Assembly: GCA_963971575.1 (NCBI GenBank)
Contig: OZ020611.1
Location: 52,523,466 to 52,587,465 of the forward strand
Length of the DNA: 64,000 bases
Origin: Liopterus haemorrhoidalis
Lineage: Eukaryota > Arthropoda > Insecta > Coleoptera > Dytiscidae
Direction of reading: 5' to 3'
The position numbers were made by a program, and so were the translations under genes. Below are positions 32,160-44,791 of the stretch, one piece after another. Below the pieces are notes generated by a model, which was given only the letters and a program-made list of their open reading frames with translations, had not been told where the DNA came from and made no database searches. How positions within the stretch are numbered: the first letter of the stretch is position 1; every line of letters starts with the position of its first letter.

Positions 32160-33411
32160 CATGCTGCTTCTCGCATATGACACAACGTAATTTTACGCGG
32201 CACTTACAGCTTTGGTGTCCAATTTTGAGACGGCGAAAACACGCGCGTTTTTCACCGAGAATCCTTCATTTTTCGTCCAGCGAGAGGTCACGTGCTTTGA
32301 AACATTTGTCATTTCAGTGTAAACCATCGCAAAAAATGCATTTAGAAACCATTTGGGTCATCAAGCCAGTCGCAGTTGGAACATAAGCTTCAGGAATTCT
32401 ATACTAGCGTCGGCGAATCAGTGCAGTCACAATACGAAACAAACGAATGTATTGTTTGGAACTGCACTGATTCGCCGACGATAGTATAGCTTGGTTTTAC
32501 TTCGATCTACTTTCGCTTGAATGTATACCGAAGCATTCTGCAGCTAAGGATATTTTCTCCTCATTCTCGACTTCCGATCTGACAAATTGCATTAATCCTT
32601 CCAGTCGTGATTTCATGCTGTCACGATCTTTGCCACGCTCGCAACAACTCCTCTGGTAAGCAGGACTCGACCAAAGGATACAACATCGCAGCGCACTTGT
32701 CTGTTGTAACACCCAATGTTTCATGAGATCGTGATTGGGTTTCTACCTTATCATACAATGTACCAAGAATCATTTTCGCTCCAGCAGACATGGTCGTATT
32801 TAATACTATCTTCAGCAGCTCTCTCACGTACACTTCAACTAATACGTCGTCCCTGCCGAAGCGCGATTTTAAACTTTCAACAGCCTTTTCATAATTCTCT
32901 CGTAAGTGGGGATAGCTTTCTACTAGTTCTCTGGCCCGCGAACCCGGCGTCATGCCCTGTAACAAAAATTGCATTTTGTCTTCTGGTACCAAGTCATGAT
33001 CATCATGTATCTTCTTAAATCGAATCCAAAATGGAAGCCAGTCTTGCGCATCACCACCGAACTCTCTTAATTCCATCTTAGGAAGTTTTAATTTGTAGTG
33101 GCTACTCCCAGCCTCGGAACCTACGTTTGATTTTAATAAATGCGTGCATCTCACTTTCAGCTTAACGAATCGACTAATATATTCTTCACATGACATAAAT
33201 TCAGCTGTTAAAATGTCTTCTCTAGAATCTGCAGGCAACAGCAAGTCCAAAAGTTGCTTATTAATATATATTTTTTTTTTGCTGCACAGATTCCCAGGCT
33301 GCTTGTATTTTGTGCAAATTAGTAGTCGACGCATTTAAAAGGCTTTGCAAATTATTTGCACTACGCGTAAACATGCTACGTATTTCGCTACGACACTTTT
33401 TTAATAGCTCC
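32160..33411 (-). pseudogene. BEL gag, frameshifted and interrupted
   Basis: A likely ATG at 33,411 starts MELLKKCRSEIRS; a frame change in the poly-A run near 33,260 leads into the main body (LPKMELREFGGDAQDWLPFW, the DUF1759-type gag core) at 32,621-33,334, then another shift at about 32,650. The CCHC zinc-knuckle part (CFRRLKIGHQSCKC, CVICEKQH) lies at 32,160-32,260, and a MITE separates it from the body. Gag packages element RNA. Confidence 0.8.
32402..32486. mobile_element. 85-bp palindromic MITE in gag
   Basis: Inverted ends TACTAGCGTCGGCGAATCAG / TACTATCGTCGGCGAATCAG (one mismatch in about 25), flanked by TA at 32,400-32,401 and 32,487-32,488. The inner AATAC...GTATT extends the symmetry, so almost the whole element folds into a hairpin. 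Confidence 0.85.
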
Positions 33412-33751
33412 ATTGTTAACAAAAATGTTTTAAATAAACCTCGTAAAAAAGTTCTAAATTGTCCTAACGTGTACTCGATATTATTCTATATTCGCTCAGA
33501 ATTTTTTTTCTCCAGCGAACCGCTATACGGCACCCAGAATAATTGTAATCTACGCGAAAAGAGTTCAAAACTGCCTTCCGCAGACACGTTACTGTTCCAA
33601 ATGTAACAAAAACTATTTTCCCCGGCAGACCGACACAAAACGGCACAAACACCACTTGGAATATAAGTCATGATTCTACTTGGCACTTTATTCAGTTACA
33701 AACACAAGTCAACACTAAATTTGTGCAATAATCTTTAACTGACTCTTATTG

Positions 33752-33768
33752 TCCTGTCACGGTCGCCA
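33752..33768 (-). promoter_or_regulatory. primer-binding site (tRNA-Arg type)
   Basis: The minus strand reads TGGCGACCGTGACAGGA, four bases inside the 5' LTR; it is complementary to the 3' end plus CCA of insect tRNA-Arg. Confidence 0.75.
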
Positions 33769-33772
33769 AATT

Positions 33773-34345
33773 TGTTCGATTTGCGTATTTAAAATGTCAC
33801 TACCCGTGATATTTCGCATAAAGTCTGTTCCAAACGGTTAAGTGGAACTAGATTTTGCAATCTAGTTACTTTCATTGTTTAAATCGTGCTTTTCGGCCTT
33901 TTTTTTAAGCTTTATAAATCATACTTGCAATAAACATTTTTTGATTAAGGTTAATATCATTTTAAAATGTCATTTTCTTTATATTTTGATTTTTTGTGTC
34001 ATTCTTAATACAAATTTCTTATTTATTTAATATGTAAAAAAAAATTAATTTTGACATATGTCATTCGTTTCCATGGTTTCATTGTTGGAATTTTAAATTT
34101 TGACATTACAACGTGAAAAATGAAATAACCCAAGCCAGGTCCCTTCTCTTGACAACCTAAAAGAACAAAATTCCCACTTAGTTCCGCCTAACCGTTTGGA
34201 ACAGAGTGTACGCGCAGGTTTCAATATATTTCGTAAAAAAATAACACACTTTTATTGAGACAATAATGCTGTAATTAATTAATGCAAAATTAAGTAAAAT
34301 ATCACAAAAAAAACTTGGTTAAACTGTTTGAGAAAATAACACAGA
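33773..34345 (-). repeat. BEL 5' LTR, truncated, with MITE inside
   Basis: Matches 30,388-30,570 except for the 388-bp MITE at 33,821-34,208. Similarity stops near 34,345, so the outer part of the LTR is lost or diverged. Confidence 0.8.
33821..34208. mobile_element. 388-bp TA-flanked MITE, copy 1
   Basis: Terminal inverted repeats about 30 bp long (CTGTTCCAAACGGTTA; inner GGAACTA). TA lies at 33,819-33,820 and 34,209-34,210. The uninterrupted LTR at 30,435 shows the empty site. The same family occurs at 45,133-45,561 and, split, at 55,491-61,670. Confidence 0.9.
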
Positions 34346-34939
34346 ACACAATATATTAAGAACGGACACTGGCAGTAAAAAAAAAATTAGTACGTTTCAG
34401 AATTTTGAAGAGTTTGGCGAGTTAACTTGAACAATATCCTTATACCTTGTGGTTTCCTCCCTCCCATTAACACAAAATCAAAAAAATTTACTTAATTTAA
34501 CTTATTAATATTATTTAAACATGTGTTAAACAGTTCGTTTTGGATTCTCTAGGGTAATAGAGTTTTTGGGTCCGATATACAGTTTGGGGTACTCTTTCCA
34601 CAAGATCTTTGTGCGTACCATCGATTTTGGGGAGTGAGTACGTCGGACTGTATGAAGATTTAATCCTCTATATCTTTCTAGGTTTCCAACTGTTACCGTT
34701 ATGGTTTTTCCGGTGGTTGTACCGGTTTAAATTTTATTGTTTCTTGCAATTTGTAATTGTATTTAAATTGGGTGTCTAGATCCTTAAGGTCGTAATGTAG
34801 CGAACTCCAAAGTCAATGGTTGGTCGCGGGGTGCGGTGGCTAGTAGACTTAATACGTCACAGGAGGTGTGGTAGCAAATTCTCCCACCTCGAAGTAGCTT
34901 ACAGGGAGAGGGAAAAGTGCTCATATTTATAAAACAACC
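34346..34939. other. non-coding interval with old direct repeat
   Basis: 34,560-34,660 (TTTTTGGGTCCGATATACAG...) is similar in direct orientation to 36,555-36,655 (TTTTTGGACTTGATATACCA...). No gene is seen. Confidence 0.5.
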
Positions 34940-36420
34940 CAAGATTTTTCGGAACCGTAAAATATAGACTAAATATTTATTTTTGATTTTTAATTTTACA
35001 GTGCTGAACTTTTTTTTTAACTTCACATCACTGTTACTCAGTAAATGAATAAAAACTACAAATGTTAACACTGGACCAGTCTATATAGTAATTTTATCTT
35101 TAAAATAAGCCCGTATAATTCACGCCGATTGTAGAATCACCCCTTTAGGGGTTGATTAGGGCAAAATTCTGAAATAAGTTTTTCGGTATTTGTAAGGGTT
35201 ACTTTTGTAAGCAAAAACCTAGTCGATATCTTATTGGTCCTAAGAGTTATTAAGGATTCTTTTAAATCACATTTCACCCCTTATTACCCTTTAGGGGTGA
35301 AATTTTAAAAAACTCTCAAAACTATTTCGAGATATTTTAAAAAGCACCTATGGGCCGAAAAGAAATGTTACATCTCAACAATCACAGAAAATACGACGGG
35401 ATGTATAATTCACCCCGATTATAGATTCACTCTTTTAGGGTTTGACTAGGAAAAAATCCTGAAATAGGTTTTTCGGAATTTGCATGGGTAGTCTTTGTAA
35501 GCAAAAACCAAGTCAATATCTTATTGCTCCTAAGAGATATTAGGAATCCTTGAAATCGCATTTCATCCCTTTTCACTCTTTAGGGGTGAAATTTAAAGAA
35601 ACAGTCAAAACTATTTCGAGATATCTTAAAAAGACACCTAAGTGCCAAAAAAGGAATGTTAATACCCGACAAACACAGGAAATACGACAGGATGTATAAT
35701 TCGCCCCAATTGTAGATTCACCCCTTTAGGGGTTGATTAGGACAAAATTCTGAAATAAGTTTTTCGGTATTTGTACGGGTTATCTTTGTAAGCAAAAACT
35801 AAGTCGATATCTTATTGGTTCTAAGAGATATTAAGGAATCTATGAATTCACATTTCACCCCTTATCACCCTTTAGGGATGAAATAAAAAAAAAAACCGGT
35901 CAATATGAATTTGTATTCTACCACGGAAACAGCAAAGTCTAAAATAAAACACGTAAATTTGACATCACAAACTGTTTTATTCAAAAGATCTTCAGTTACC
36001 AATTTTTATAAAACAAAAGAAAATTATTGAATAAGCATAGTCAACAGTTTATGTCTTACTAATTAAACACCAAATACATAGATATGTGTAGAAAATTAAG
36101 GCGGAGCTTAAGACTCCCTCTACTATGACTAGATTAGTTTAAAACCACGCTACCAGATGGATACATCTCTCGATGCTTGTAAATGCGAGTATTTCATATA
36201 AATAGTGTTTCGGTGTGGGTCAAAGAATTGATGCTAAATATTAATTCATTTTCATAAACAAGGGCTCATTTTAAAGATAAAAGTACAATCTATAGGATTT
36301 CAGCTATGTAATTTGCAATTGTTATTGATTTACGGAGTAACAGTGATGTGAAGTTACACAAAGTTTAAGACATTGTAAAACTGAAAATTAAAAATAGAAC
36401 CAAATTTTAACTCTGAAATC
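34940..36420. repeat. inverted arms around a 290-bp tandem array
   Basis: 34,940-35,110 and 36,266-36,420 are inverted copies (about 75% by eye); the best block is AACTTCACATCACTGTTACT in one orientation and its complement in the other. Between them lie the tandem repeats and about 380 bp of unique AT-rich sequence. The layout resembles a foldback-type element; no transposase is present. Confidence 0.65.
35114..35885 (+). repeat. about 290-bp tandem repeat, 2.7 copies
   Basis: Copies begin at 35114, 35404 and 35695 with TATAATTCRCSCC. Each contains two short palindromic CCCTTTAGGG-type words and GTAAGCAAAAACC. The third copy ends near 35,885. Confidence 0.88.
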
Positions 36421-37780
36421 GAACGGGGCCAATCTTTATCTTCAAATTAAAAAAAAAATCAAATTGATCCGACAACATTTGGTTCAAATTCTTTGGCCCT
36501 TCCAAATGCACGTTTCTGTTGCATGTAACCTAGGTACATTACGCTCTTAAGGGTTTTGGGTTTTTGGACTTGATATACCATTTGAGGTACCATTCTCTCA
36601 TTACTTTGTACGTACCATTGTTTTGAGGGATTGGTACGTTGAATTGTATGATTGCTCCGAAACTCATTACTTATTTTTGGTTCTTTTCACTGTGTTGGTT
36701 GGTTGTGAAAATTTCATGATTTCAAGGGTTATCGGTGCATTATGTTGTACAGGGTGTGACACTGTCAACTCAGTTGATTTGTGCGTAAACTCCATTTACC
36801 GTAACTATGAAATGACGTCACAGTTGAAAAACTCACCTTGTTGCCAATTCGTAATCTGTCAAAAAAAGTTAGGTTATATCCAACAACTTCTAAAAATATA
36901 TTGAAAACCTATATTTCCTATGGAGGAAAGGAATTAATGTAAATTATGATGCACAGCAGTTCTTTCTAACCGATTTGTCGCGAAATTTATGGTTTATATT
37001 ATATTAAGTGTGTAATGTAGTATTAAAAAAAATATATATAAATTTCAGTGTATAAGAATCAACAGAAATATTTGTTTTTAGAAATGTGTCGTGTTCTTTT
37101 AATACTTTTTATAAAATTTACTTTAATTTTTCGCTTGGTGTCACATTGACACAGCGGGTTCTGGAAACAAACACGGAGTGTTCCGAGTCACACTGTTTAA
37201 CTCCAGACAGCTCGAATAAACGCTAACTAAACCTTTTCTCGAACGCTCCGAGCTTGCTTCATGAACTCACTAAATGATATCGGAAAGCAAAGATAAAGAG
37301 TCAAATTTTTTATTATTCGAATAGAAATTTTTGAATTTCAGATGTTAGATACAATTTTGTTTCGAATAATGAATATTCAAATATTATTTCCAGCCGAACA
37401 GTTTATTGCCACTAGCTGCAAGTGTAAAATGTAATGAGTACGCTAAAATTTCTTTTCCTTTGCATTTGATGATAATAAACCGTTCTACGTAAACGACCTG
37501 TAGGCTAAAATTACAAAAAAAATAAAGAACGTAACAAATGTAAATAGAACATATTTTATTAATCATATATAATATTTGTTTATTGACCAAGATACAAAAT
37601 TAAATATTGCTTTTGTTCACTTACATTACAAATTATAAAACCTTTTAAAATATACAAACACAATATACAGATAAAAGTACGTTATAGAAATATCACCCAA
37701 CATGAAAAATACTTAAATTAACAAACAGTTCACAAAATAAATATATATAACGGCTACGTCGAATCAACGACAGCCCTTCG
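36421..37780. other. non-coding interval
   Basis: Contains the second copy of the old direct repeat (36,555-36,655). Short ORFs here show no recognisable domain. No other structure is seen. Confidence 0.4.
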
Positions 37781-37789
37781 CTACTAAAA

Positions 37790-38125
37790 GACAAATATTT
37801 CACAAACTTTGACGAGATGCCTATTCATGAGTGAACAGGCCAATTCTGGATACGAACATTTTGCCACAACTTACTTTTTAAACTTTTTCAAAGTACTTTC
37901 CATCACGTTCAATACACTTCCTCATACGTATAAACCACGTGTTAAAAATGTCTTCCCACTTTTCAGTTGGTACTTCTGCACAAGTTTGGTCCCAGGCTAC
38001 TAGAAACTCATCCTCGCTCTTAAAATGGCGGCAATAATTTTCTTTTTCACAGATCTTGATTGTTTTACCACGGTTGGGGTTTCTGCCTCTACAAGGAGCC
38101 TTATCTTGTTTCTTGACTTTGATGG
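37790..38125 (-). pseudogene. mariner-family transposase C-terminal fragment
   Basis: The minus strand reads FKSEDEFLVAWDQTCAEVPT, then WEDIFNTWFIRMRKCIERDG and KYFEKV, the usual C-terminal tail of mariner-like transposases, followed by a TIR-like CCAATTCTGGATACGAAC near 37,840. The catalytic core is missing. It abuts the end of the larger transposase remnant. Confidence 0.6.
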
Positions 38126-39052
38126 TAATTACTGATTATCATTAAGATCTTCTTCACCGAACCAATCAGAATCGTCACTTGAATCTTCATCAGGATTTAT
38201 AATGCATGTGGTAATATTTTCTGAATCGAAAAAGACTTCCCTGCCGTACCATTTTTTTATTTCTTCTTCAGTATGGCGGACGGTGTTTTGCCACTTTCTT
38301 TTGTAACTGAGGATAGCGCCTCTCGCCACGTTGTCAAAGAAGCCTGCATCGAACTGCCTTGCTTTCTTACGTTGTCATCATAATACCGCTTGCACATACT
38401 CCATATATTTTCAATTGCGTTAAAATTACAATGATATGGAGGGTGTCTTAAAACTTTGTGCCCATCTTCCTCCGCCATTTTGTCAACAATATATATAGGC
38501 GGAGGTTTGTACCTTAAAAAATAAGTGACATATAGCAAAAGTACATTACACAAAAACAAATTTTCTACTAAATATAGAAAAATTTCTTACATTTTCACTA
38601 AATTTAGTAATAGTATTTAGTATTTTATTATCCCGCAGCCACTGCTGAATATCGGCCTTTTTACTTGAAGAAGTTGGTGACTTGTTCTCAGTTACACTGT
38701 GGTAGCTGGCATTATCCATAACAATAACGGACGGTTCCTCTAAATTTGCGATCAATTGGTGTTGGAACCAATTAATAAAACTATTATGGTGGTTCATCTC
38801 CCCATGAAAGTCACCATCCTTTGTTTTGGAGGCAAACACTCATGCTGCTCCTTCCACCAACCCTCCTTCAACTCCCGCATGAAGAACAATATATCTATAA
38901 TTAAAGAAAAGAAAAAAAAAAATAATAATAATAAAAATAAATAAATAAAAATATATATGTATATATAGTTTTTTTGGCTCTGGTGCCGTATATATACACA
39001 CTCAATTTACATTATTTTCATGATTTTTTTGTAGGGACATCTTTCTTAGATA

Positions 39053-39440
39053 ATAATAAATTATATTAGGTACGGAAATTGTTAGTTTTCTTCACAGTTT
39101 TAATTATTTTTCACTTTTTAACTTGCAATTTTAGGTTAGATTTCTCCATATATCAACGCTTACCACAGCGCTAGGTTTAGCTAGGTTGCAGAATGCGAGC
39201 GGAGCGGAGCGGAGTGAAGCGAGCTATCTACCTACCTGTTAGTTTAATGACTAAACACTATCTTAGGTAAGGTTTGGTTGGTAATAGCTTAAATAAATTA
39301 TATTAGGTACGGAAATTGTTAATTATTTACACAGTTTTTATTATTTTTCACTTTTATAACTTTTAGGTTAGATATTCGTAAAATGAACTTAAATTCGATA
39401 TCTATCGCAGCGCTATCATTGGTTACTTTATAAACTAAAT
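39053..39440 (+). repeat. about 238-bp tandem duplication
   Basis: TATATTAGGTACGGAAATTG starts at about 39,061 and recurs at about 39,299, followed in both by CACAGTTTT-ATTATTTTTCAC and TTTTAGGTTAGAT. The second copy is partial. Confidence 0.75.
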
Positions 39441-39698
39441 GCCAGCTGTGAACGAATTACACTGCTAAAAAAAATAGATGATAATTTAAATACCTAAATT
39501 TTGTAATACATTAATGTTTTTTATATTATAATTGACTCGAAAAGTATATTGAAACTTCTAAAAGTTAAACTGAAATTTAATATATATATATACTATTATA
39601 ACTAAATTAAATAATGTAGTCGCTTCTTGGGATATTAGGTGAATAAAAAAAAAGTTTAGTTATTCATATATTGGAATAGACCGGTTTCGACCATTTAA

Positions 39699-39762
39699 TG
39701 TCTTCTTCAGTATCTCTGAGGAAAATCAGTCTCAATTTTCCTCAGAGATACTGAAGAAGACA
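39699..39762. repeat. perfect 28-bp hairpin
   Basis: Inverted repeats of 28 bp (left arm TGTCTTCTTCAGTATCTCTG...) with a loop of about 8 bases. The left side is preceded by GACCGGTTTCGACC, a word often seen near LINE 3' ends. It may be a foldback made by end-to-end joining of two element ends. Confidence 0.85.
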
Positions 39763-39780
39763 ATAAATTGTATATATAGT

Positions 39781-39968
<188 letters not shown>

Positions 39969-40099
39969 CTTCTAGTTTAATGACAAAACACTATCTTGGG
40001 TTAGGTTAGGTTAGTAAGGGTTTGGTTAGAAGAAGCCGAGCGAAGCGAGCTACATACTTTGTAGATTAATGACAAAAACACTATTTTAGGTTAGGGTAG

Positions 40100-42230
40100 T
40101 GTTACGTAAATTATTTCGTAACACAATATTTCTATAATTTTGAATTTTGTACGCGTGGAAGTGGTTTTGATACCAGTGCTGCCATCTATGTAGAACGTGT
40201 GAACTAACCGATCTTTGGATCGATAAAATAGATTGCTTAGAAACAAAATGGGCTTGTGTTCTTGTCATCGATTCGGAGCGGTCGACGTTCGACCTTATCT
40301 TAGATCATCCCTTCAACTGGCCGGATTTAATTCAACTAAAAGGCATAAATTGATCAAGATATAGTTCTTCCATCGACTGACATAAGCATTTTGTCATATT
40401 GAAGGCGTGTTACATCTAAACGCGTAAGTTTTTCATTTTCAAGATATAGCACATGGTTATCAGTTGTTTTCGTTAATTTTCTAGCGTTATTTTGGACCGG
40501 TAGGATCATTTGGAAACTGTTATTGTACCCTGCTGAGTACGTGAAAAACATTTATAGAGCCGTTTTTTGTCTGGGAGACGAAATATTATTCCGTTGGAGT
40601 TATTTTGGGGTTAGCGGAGATACATCAGGCAATGCTTCACTGGAGCATCTGGAAGACTCAACCGTAGTTATATTTTATGCAAAATCGTTATCTAGAAGAC
40701 GACTTGTATACAGATAAGTGTTTACCGAAAGTTTTAAGCTCATTTGTACGTGGTTATAGAACTTGTGACACACGTTTTTGGCGTGTATTTGTGTTTATTT
40801 AGTGTAAACGAGTTAATTTGTTTGTGATTTATTTGTTGCCACGTTCAAACGACCTTAACTTTCTAAATAGATCTATGTAAGAGAGCTCTCAGGTTCTAAT
40901 TTAAGTGTAATTAAGGTTAGTCTCTCCAAATACTGTCGTAGAGCCATTTTGTCAGTGAAATTTGAGTTACATTTCGGTTCGTGTTAGTACGGTTTCGGTT
41001 TACTTGTACATTTGTTGTCCGTGGTTTAGAGTAGTGAAGATATATTATTGTTCATTTGGGGAAGGAGGTAGTCTGACGTTACTGTGTATCGTTCAGTTAC
41101 GGGATATCGCATCCGTTCTCTCCCCAAGCGACCACTTTTATATCAGGGATACATCCGAAAGGATAGTTTTTGATTTGCGAGCCGTACCTGTGGGTTACGT
41201 GCTATTTTGATTTGACGTTTCGAATATTTGTTTTGATTTCGATTCGTAAACGTTTTGTTTTGACAAAATCGTGGATTGTTCGTTACGATTTGGTACCTAC
41301 CATTGCAACCTGTGCGTTTCGCATCCCGGCGTGCGGTTAAATTAGCCGAGTGGCTAGGGTGTAAATAAAGGTCTCATTTTATGAACCTTCGTCGTAGATA
41401 ATAGAACTTGTATGTTTACATTCCGGCATCACAGTTAAAACAGCCTATTGGTTAGGAATTGTACCATTTCACTTGTCGTAATGACAGTTAAACTTTGTTT
41501 GTTATTTTTGGGTCATTAGATATTTGGATTAGAATTTAAGTTCAGATTTGATCTGATGTAGTTTAAGTTAAGACTCCGGTCTTATTAATTGACAATTTTT
41601 GTTACCACATTATTTAGATAGATCGAGACGTAGTCTCGAATTGTTTGACAATATTGATTAATATTTATTGCATTATTTGTGAATTGATTCAGTATTCGTG
41701 TATTTAGACTTTCCACTCTGGAAAGCCTAATCTGTTTAACTTCGAGTTCATTTATTAAATCTCACATTTTCTTTATTTTTTTATGAAAATTTATAATGTA
41801 CGATACTCTTTAATAAAGATTACTTTATATCATATTTGTCGAGTATTGCTTGGTAGTCCTTTTGAGTCACAATGTATTAATCTTGATTTGGGGATAATTG
41901 GTAAGAACTAATTCTACTAGAAAAAGATTTAAGTTTATCTCCGGTTTAGTGACGTCAATCTAAACTTATGGCGCCCTTATAAATAAATATAGACTGTTAA
42001 AATTTCATCTCCCAGTCCTTGAGAATAGAATCTCTAACTTTACCCAGCTAGTCGCTAACCGGTCTAGTGAATGCGTTTTTGGTGGAACCTCCTATTTTGG
42101 ATAACGCTTTACTTGCCAGATCAACTAACATCTACTTGATCATTTTAGTTATTGTTGATTTCGATTGATTGTTATTTTATTTTATCGTTACAAAAATGGC
42201 GTTCAGTCTCTCCCTCCTAAATTTGTTACA
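40100..42230. mobile_element. probable solo LTR or non-autonomous LTR element
   Basis: 2,131 bp with TG...CA ends (TGTTACGTAAATT and AATTTGTTACA) and a 4-bp duplication GTAG at 40,096-40,099 and 42,231-42,234. A TATA-like TTATAAATAAATATAG lies at about 41,976. No gag or pol frame is found, and the two ends are not long direct repeats, so a solo LTR is favoured. It splits the minisatellite. Confidence 0.65.
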
Positions 42231-43499
42231 GTAGGTAAGTAGAATGCAAGTGGAGCGAGCGATCTACTTTTTAGTTTAATTACAAAACATTATTTTAGGT
42301 TAGGTTAGGAGCGTATTAGGCTAGTAGAACCAAGCGGAGCGAGCTACATATCTTCTAGTTTAATGACAAAACACTATCTTAGGTTAGGGTATGTTTAATA
42401 ACAAAAACATTCTACGGAACAGTGTAGCACGTTCTATGCTGCCATCTTTTGACAAATAATGTAATTGCAACAATGAATTTTACAAAACTTTTACCTTTGT
42501 AACTCAAGAAAATCGCGCTAACCCGCAACTTTTTTTTCTGAAAAATACTACTTGAATGACCTACTTTCAGACACCGTTTGAAAAATTTGAAAATTCGTGT
42601 GTATATATACGACACCGGACCCGTTTTTTTTTATGCATTCTCTATTTAGATAAATATTATACTAGTAGAATAAGTTATTAAAAAATTCCAAATCTGTACA
42701 CACCTTGCTCCACCTACTTTGGATGTTTTCATACTACGCAGATCTTCATCTTGCCAAGAACGACGTACAGTCCCATCTTTGAAAATCCAGGTTTCATCAA
42801 TAAATATAAATTTGTAGAGTCCTTCTTGTTTTAACTTCACATATTCCTTAAGAAATTTTATTCTTTTCAGAACGATTTGGGGAAGTTCCATTAGACCACG
42901 TCTTGGATCGTCCTTTTTATATTTAAAACCTATATTTCTTAAAATCTTCCAAAGGGAAGTCTTTCCACCATCATACAGTCCCCTTTCATGTAATTTCATA
43001 TTAATAGTGTCGACAGTAACATGCTCTCCTAAAATCAAATTAATTTATTAAGAGGCCTCACGTAGAGATGTTGTGTCCTTACTATTACGGTACATCTCAT
43101 AAATTACATTACGTATCCCAACTGTTGTAAAATTGTCTAATTCTACAACAGATTTAGTACGTGTTCGTGCTACTGACAGTTTCACCTCACGTTTGTTGTG
43201 CTATTTTATTTACTTTAGAAATACTGACATATAAAGCAGCTGCAACTCTAAAAAGTTAATTAACAATTATTTGTAGAAATATATTCAAGTGAAAAGACCA
43301 TAGATATAAACTAAATTTTATATTTACTCACATCTCTGACACATTTCACATCCATTAAAGGTCCACCATTGTCTCGCTCTCTTTCAAAATAATTAATAAG
43401 AGACAAAACCATCCTTTGAGCACGGCTACTAAGAGCTTTGGGCATTTTTACTTTTAAATTACAAATATATTTAAAAAGTATAAAATATAACCTCACTTA

Positions 43500-44470
43500 A
43501 TTTCTCACTAAACGTCAACCTGACGTCAAACTAACGATTGAACTATCCAATTTAAAACCGACAACATTGTATAAAATTACCAACATAAAATAAATAAATG
43601 TACTAACTGAGTTATGGATTGATGTTGATTAAAACATATCATAACGTTGGTACTTAAATAAACCAAATGTGACGTCATCTCACGTTTATTGTGAATGTAG
43701 TTTACCAGGTTGTCAGGGGGGATAGTGTCGCAGCCTGTCATATTGATGCGTTGATGAACCTTGATATCATTGTATTTATAAATTTTGTTAATATTGGACA
43801 GTTGTCAAGTTTATTTAGTCTTGTTTTGAATCGTATAATTTAATTAATAGTTTCTATCTTTGATCATTATATTACAATATTTAATTGAAATTTAAGTCCT
43901 GTTTTCCTATTTTCTGTATTCTTCAAGTACACATTATTGTCAATGAATTTCTGCAATTCACCATCCTTGGAGATGATTGATATACAGTCTGTTATAGTTA
44001 CGTTTAACTAACATAGGTAAATTTCTTTATTGATTGTATAAGATTGTTTTCTATTATGATTTTATTGTTATAGCACCTGAAGAAGCCAACAATGTTGTTG
44101 GCGAAACGTTCTGTTTATTAAAATAAACGGTTCTTGTCCAAAAAGCCGAATGAAATTATTTCCTTTTTCTACCTATATTAAAAATGACTTTAAAATTACT
44201 AATATAATACAGTATAAGATGACCAAAATTGGAAATAAAACTATTATTTGAACCACGTATTTGAAAATTGACAAACTTAAATGCGTATTACATACTTCAA
44301 CACCAACTGTCATGTGTTTGACAGCTAATGGCGGCTGATCTACAGCTAGAACACGAAGTTTCTGATCATTTGAAGTCGGGTGTATTCGTAATTTATTTTG
44401 TCTTCTGCCATCTACCAATGTACCAGAAAACTAAAATTCGAGCCAAGGTCATTACATGTCAGTGGCACCC
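43500..44470. other. transposon 5' flank and LINE-like 3' end motif
   Basis: 43,500-43,700 is the 5' side of the transposase remnant. At 44,081-44,115 the words CCTGAAGAAGCCAAC and GTTGGCGAAACG form a 6-bp stem (GCCAAC/GTTGGC), a motif recurrent at 3' ends of insect retroelements. A minus-strand open stretch at 44,286-44,415 ending at a GTATGT donor-like site is not convincing as an exon. Confidence 0.4.
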
Positions 44471-44479
44471 GGGTGTGAA

Positions 44480-44640
44480 AATAATAAATAACAACTATTT
44501 CATTTTTTTTTTTTACCTAGCACACTACTACTACTGGCATTTGTCATCTATCATCTGACATTTGACATCTGTCATCTGAAAATACAAAATATAAACTTAT
44601 TTTATATGGTGCCATACAAAAATATAATAAGTCTCCAACA
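44480..44640 (-). repeat. fragment of the BEL LTR (empty-site copy)
   Basis: Matches 30,565-30,576 and 30,736-30,879 of the BEL 3' LTR without the SINE, ending in the same TCTCCAACA. It serves as the pre-insertion reference for the SINE. Confidence 0.88.
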
Positions 44641-44791
44641 ACTGATACGATACCAATATCGATATTTTTCAATCGATATCGCGGTTTTAGTATCGATACT
44701 AATCTTCCGATACTTTACTCATATCAGGACATTTGACCCAGTATCGTATTGAACCGTTTCTTTTTTTTTTTTTTTTTCATCAGCCGCCTGG

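Larger units (their letters stand above)
30388..34345 (-). mobile_element. internally deleted BEL/Pao LTR retrotransposon
   Basis: Minus-strand element with a 3' LTR at 30,388-30,879 and a truncated 5' LTR at 33,773-34,345. The PBS at 33,752-33,768 complements the 3' end of a tRNA-Arg (TCCTGTCACGGTCGCCA). Gag, protease and the end of RNase H are recognisable; most of RT, RNase H and all of integrase are deleted. Three younger insertions lie inside it: a SINE, an 85-bp MITE and a 388-bp MITE. Confidence 0.85.

Noticed and set aside
34784..35071. Minus-strand 95-codon ORF
   Set aside because: Overlaps the inverted arm and shows no conserved domain.
39990..42310. Interstitial telomere from TTAGG words
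   Set aside because: Only two or three adjacent TTAGG copies per monomer; they are part of the 85-bp minisatellite.
44286..44418. Minus-strand exon ending at a GTATGT donor
   Set aside because: No convincing acceptor, two competing frames, no recognisable protein; left as non-coding.
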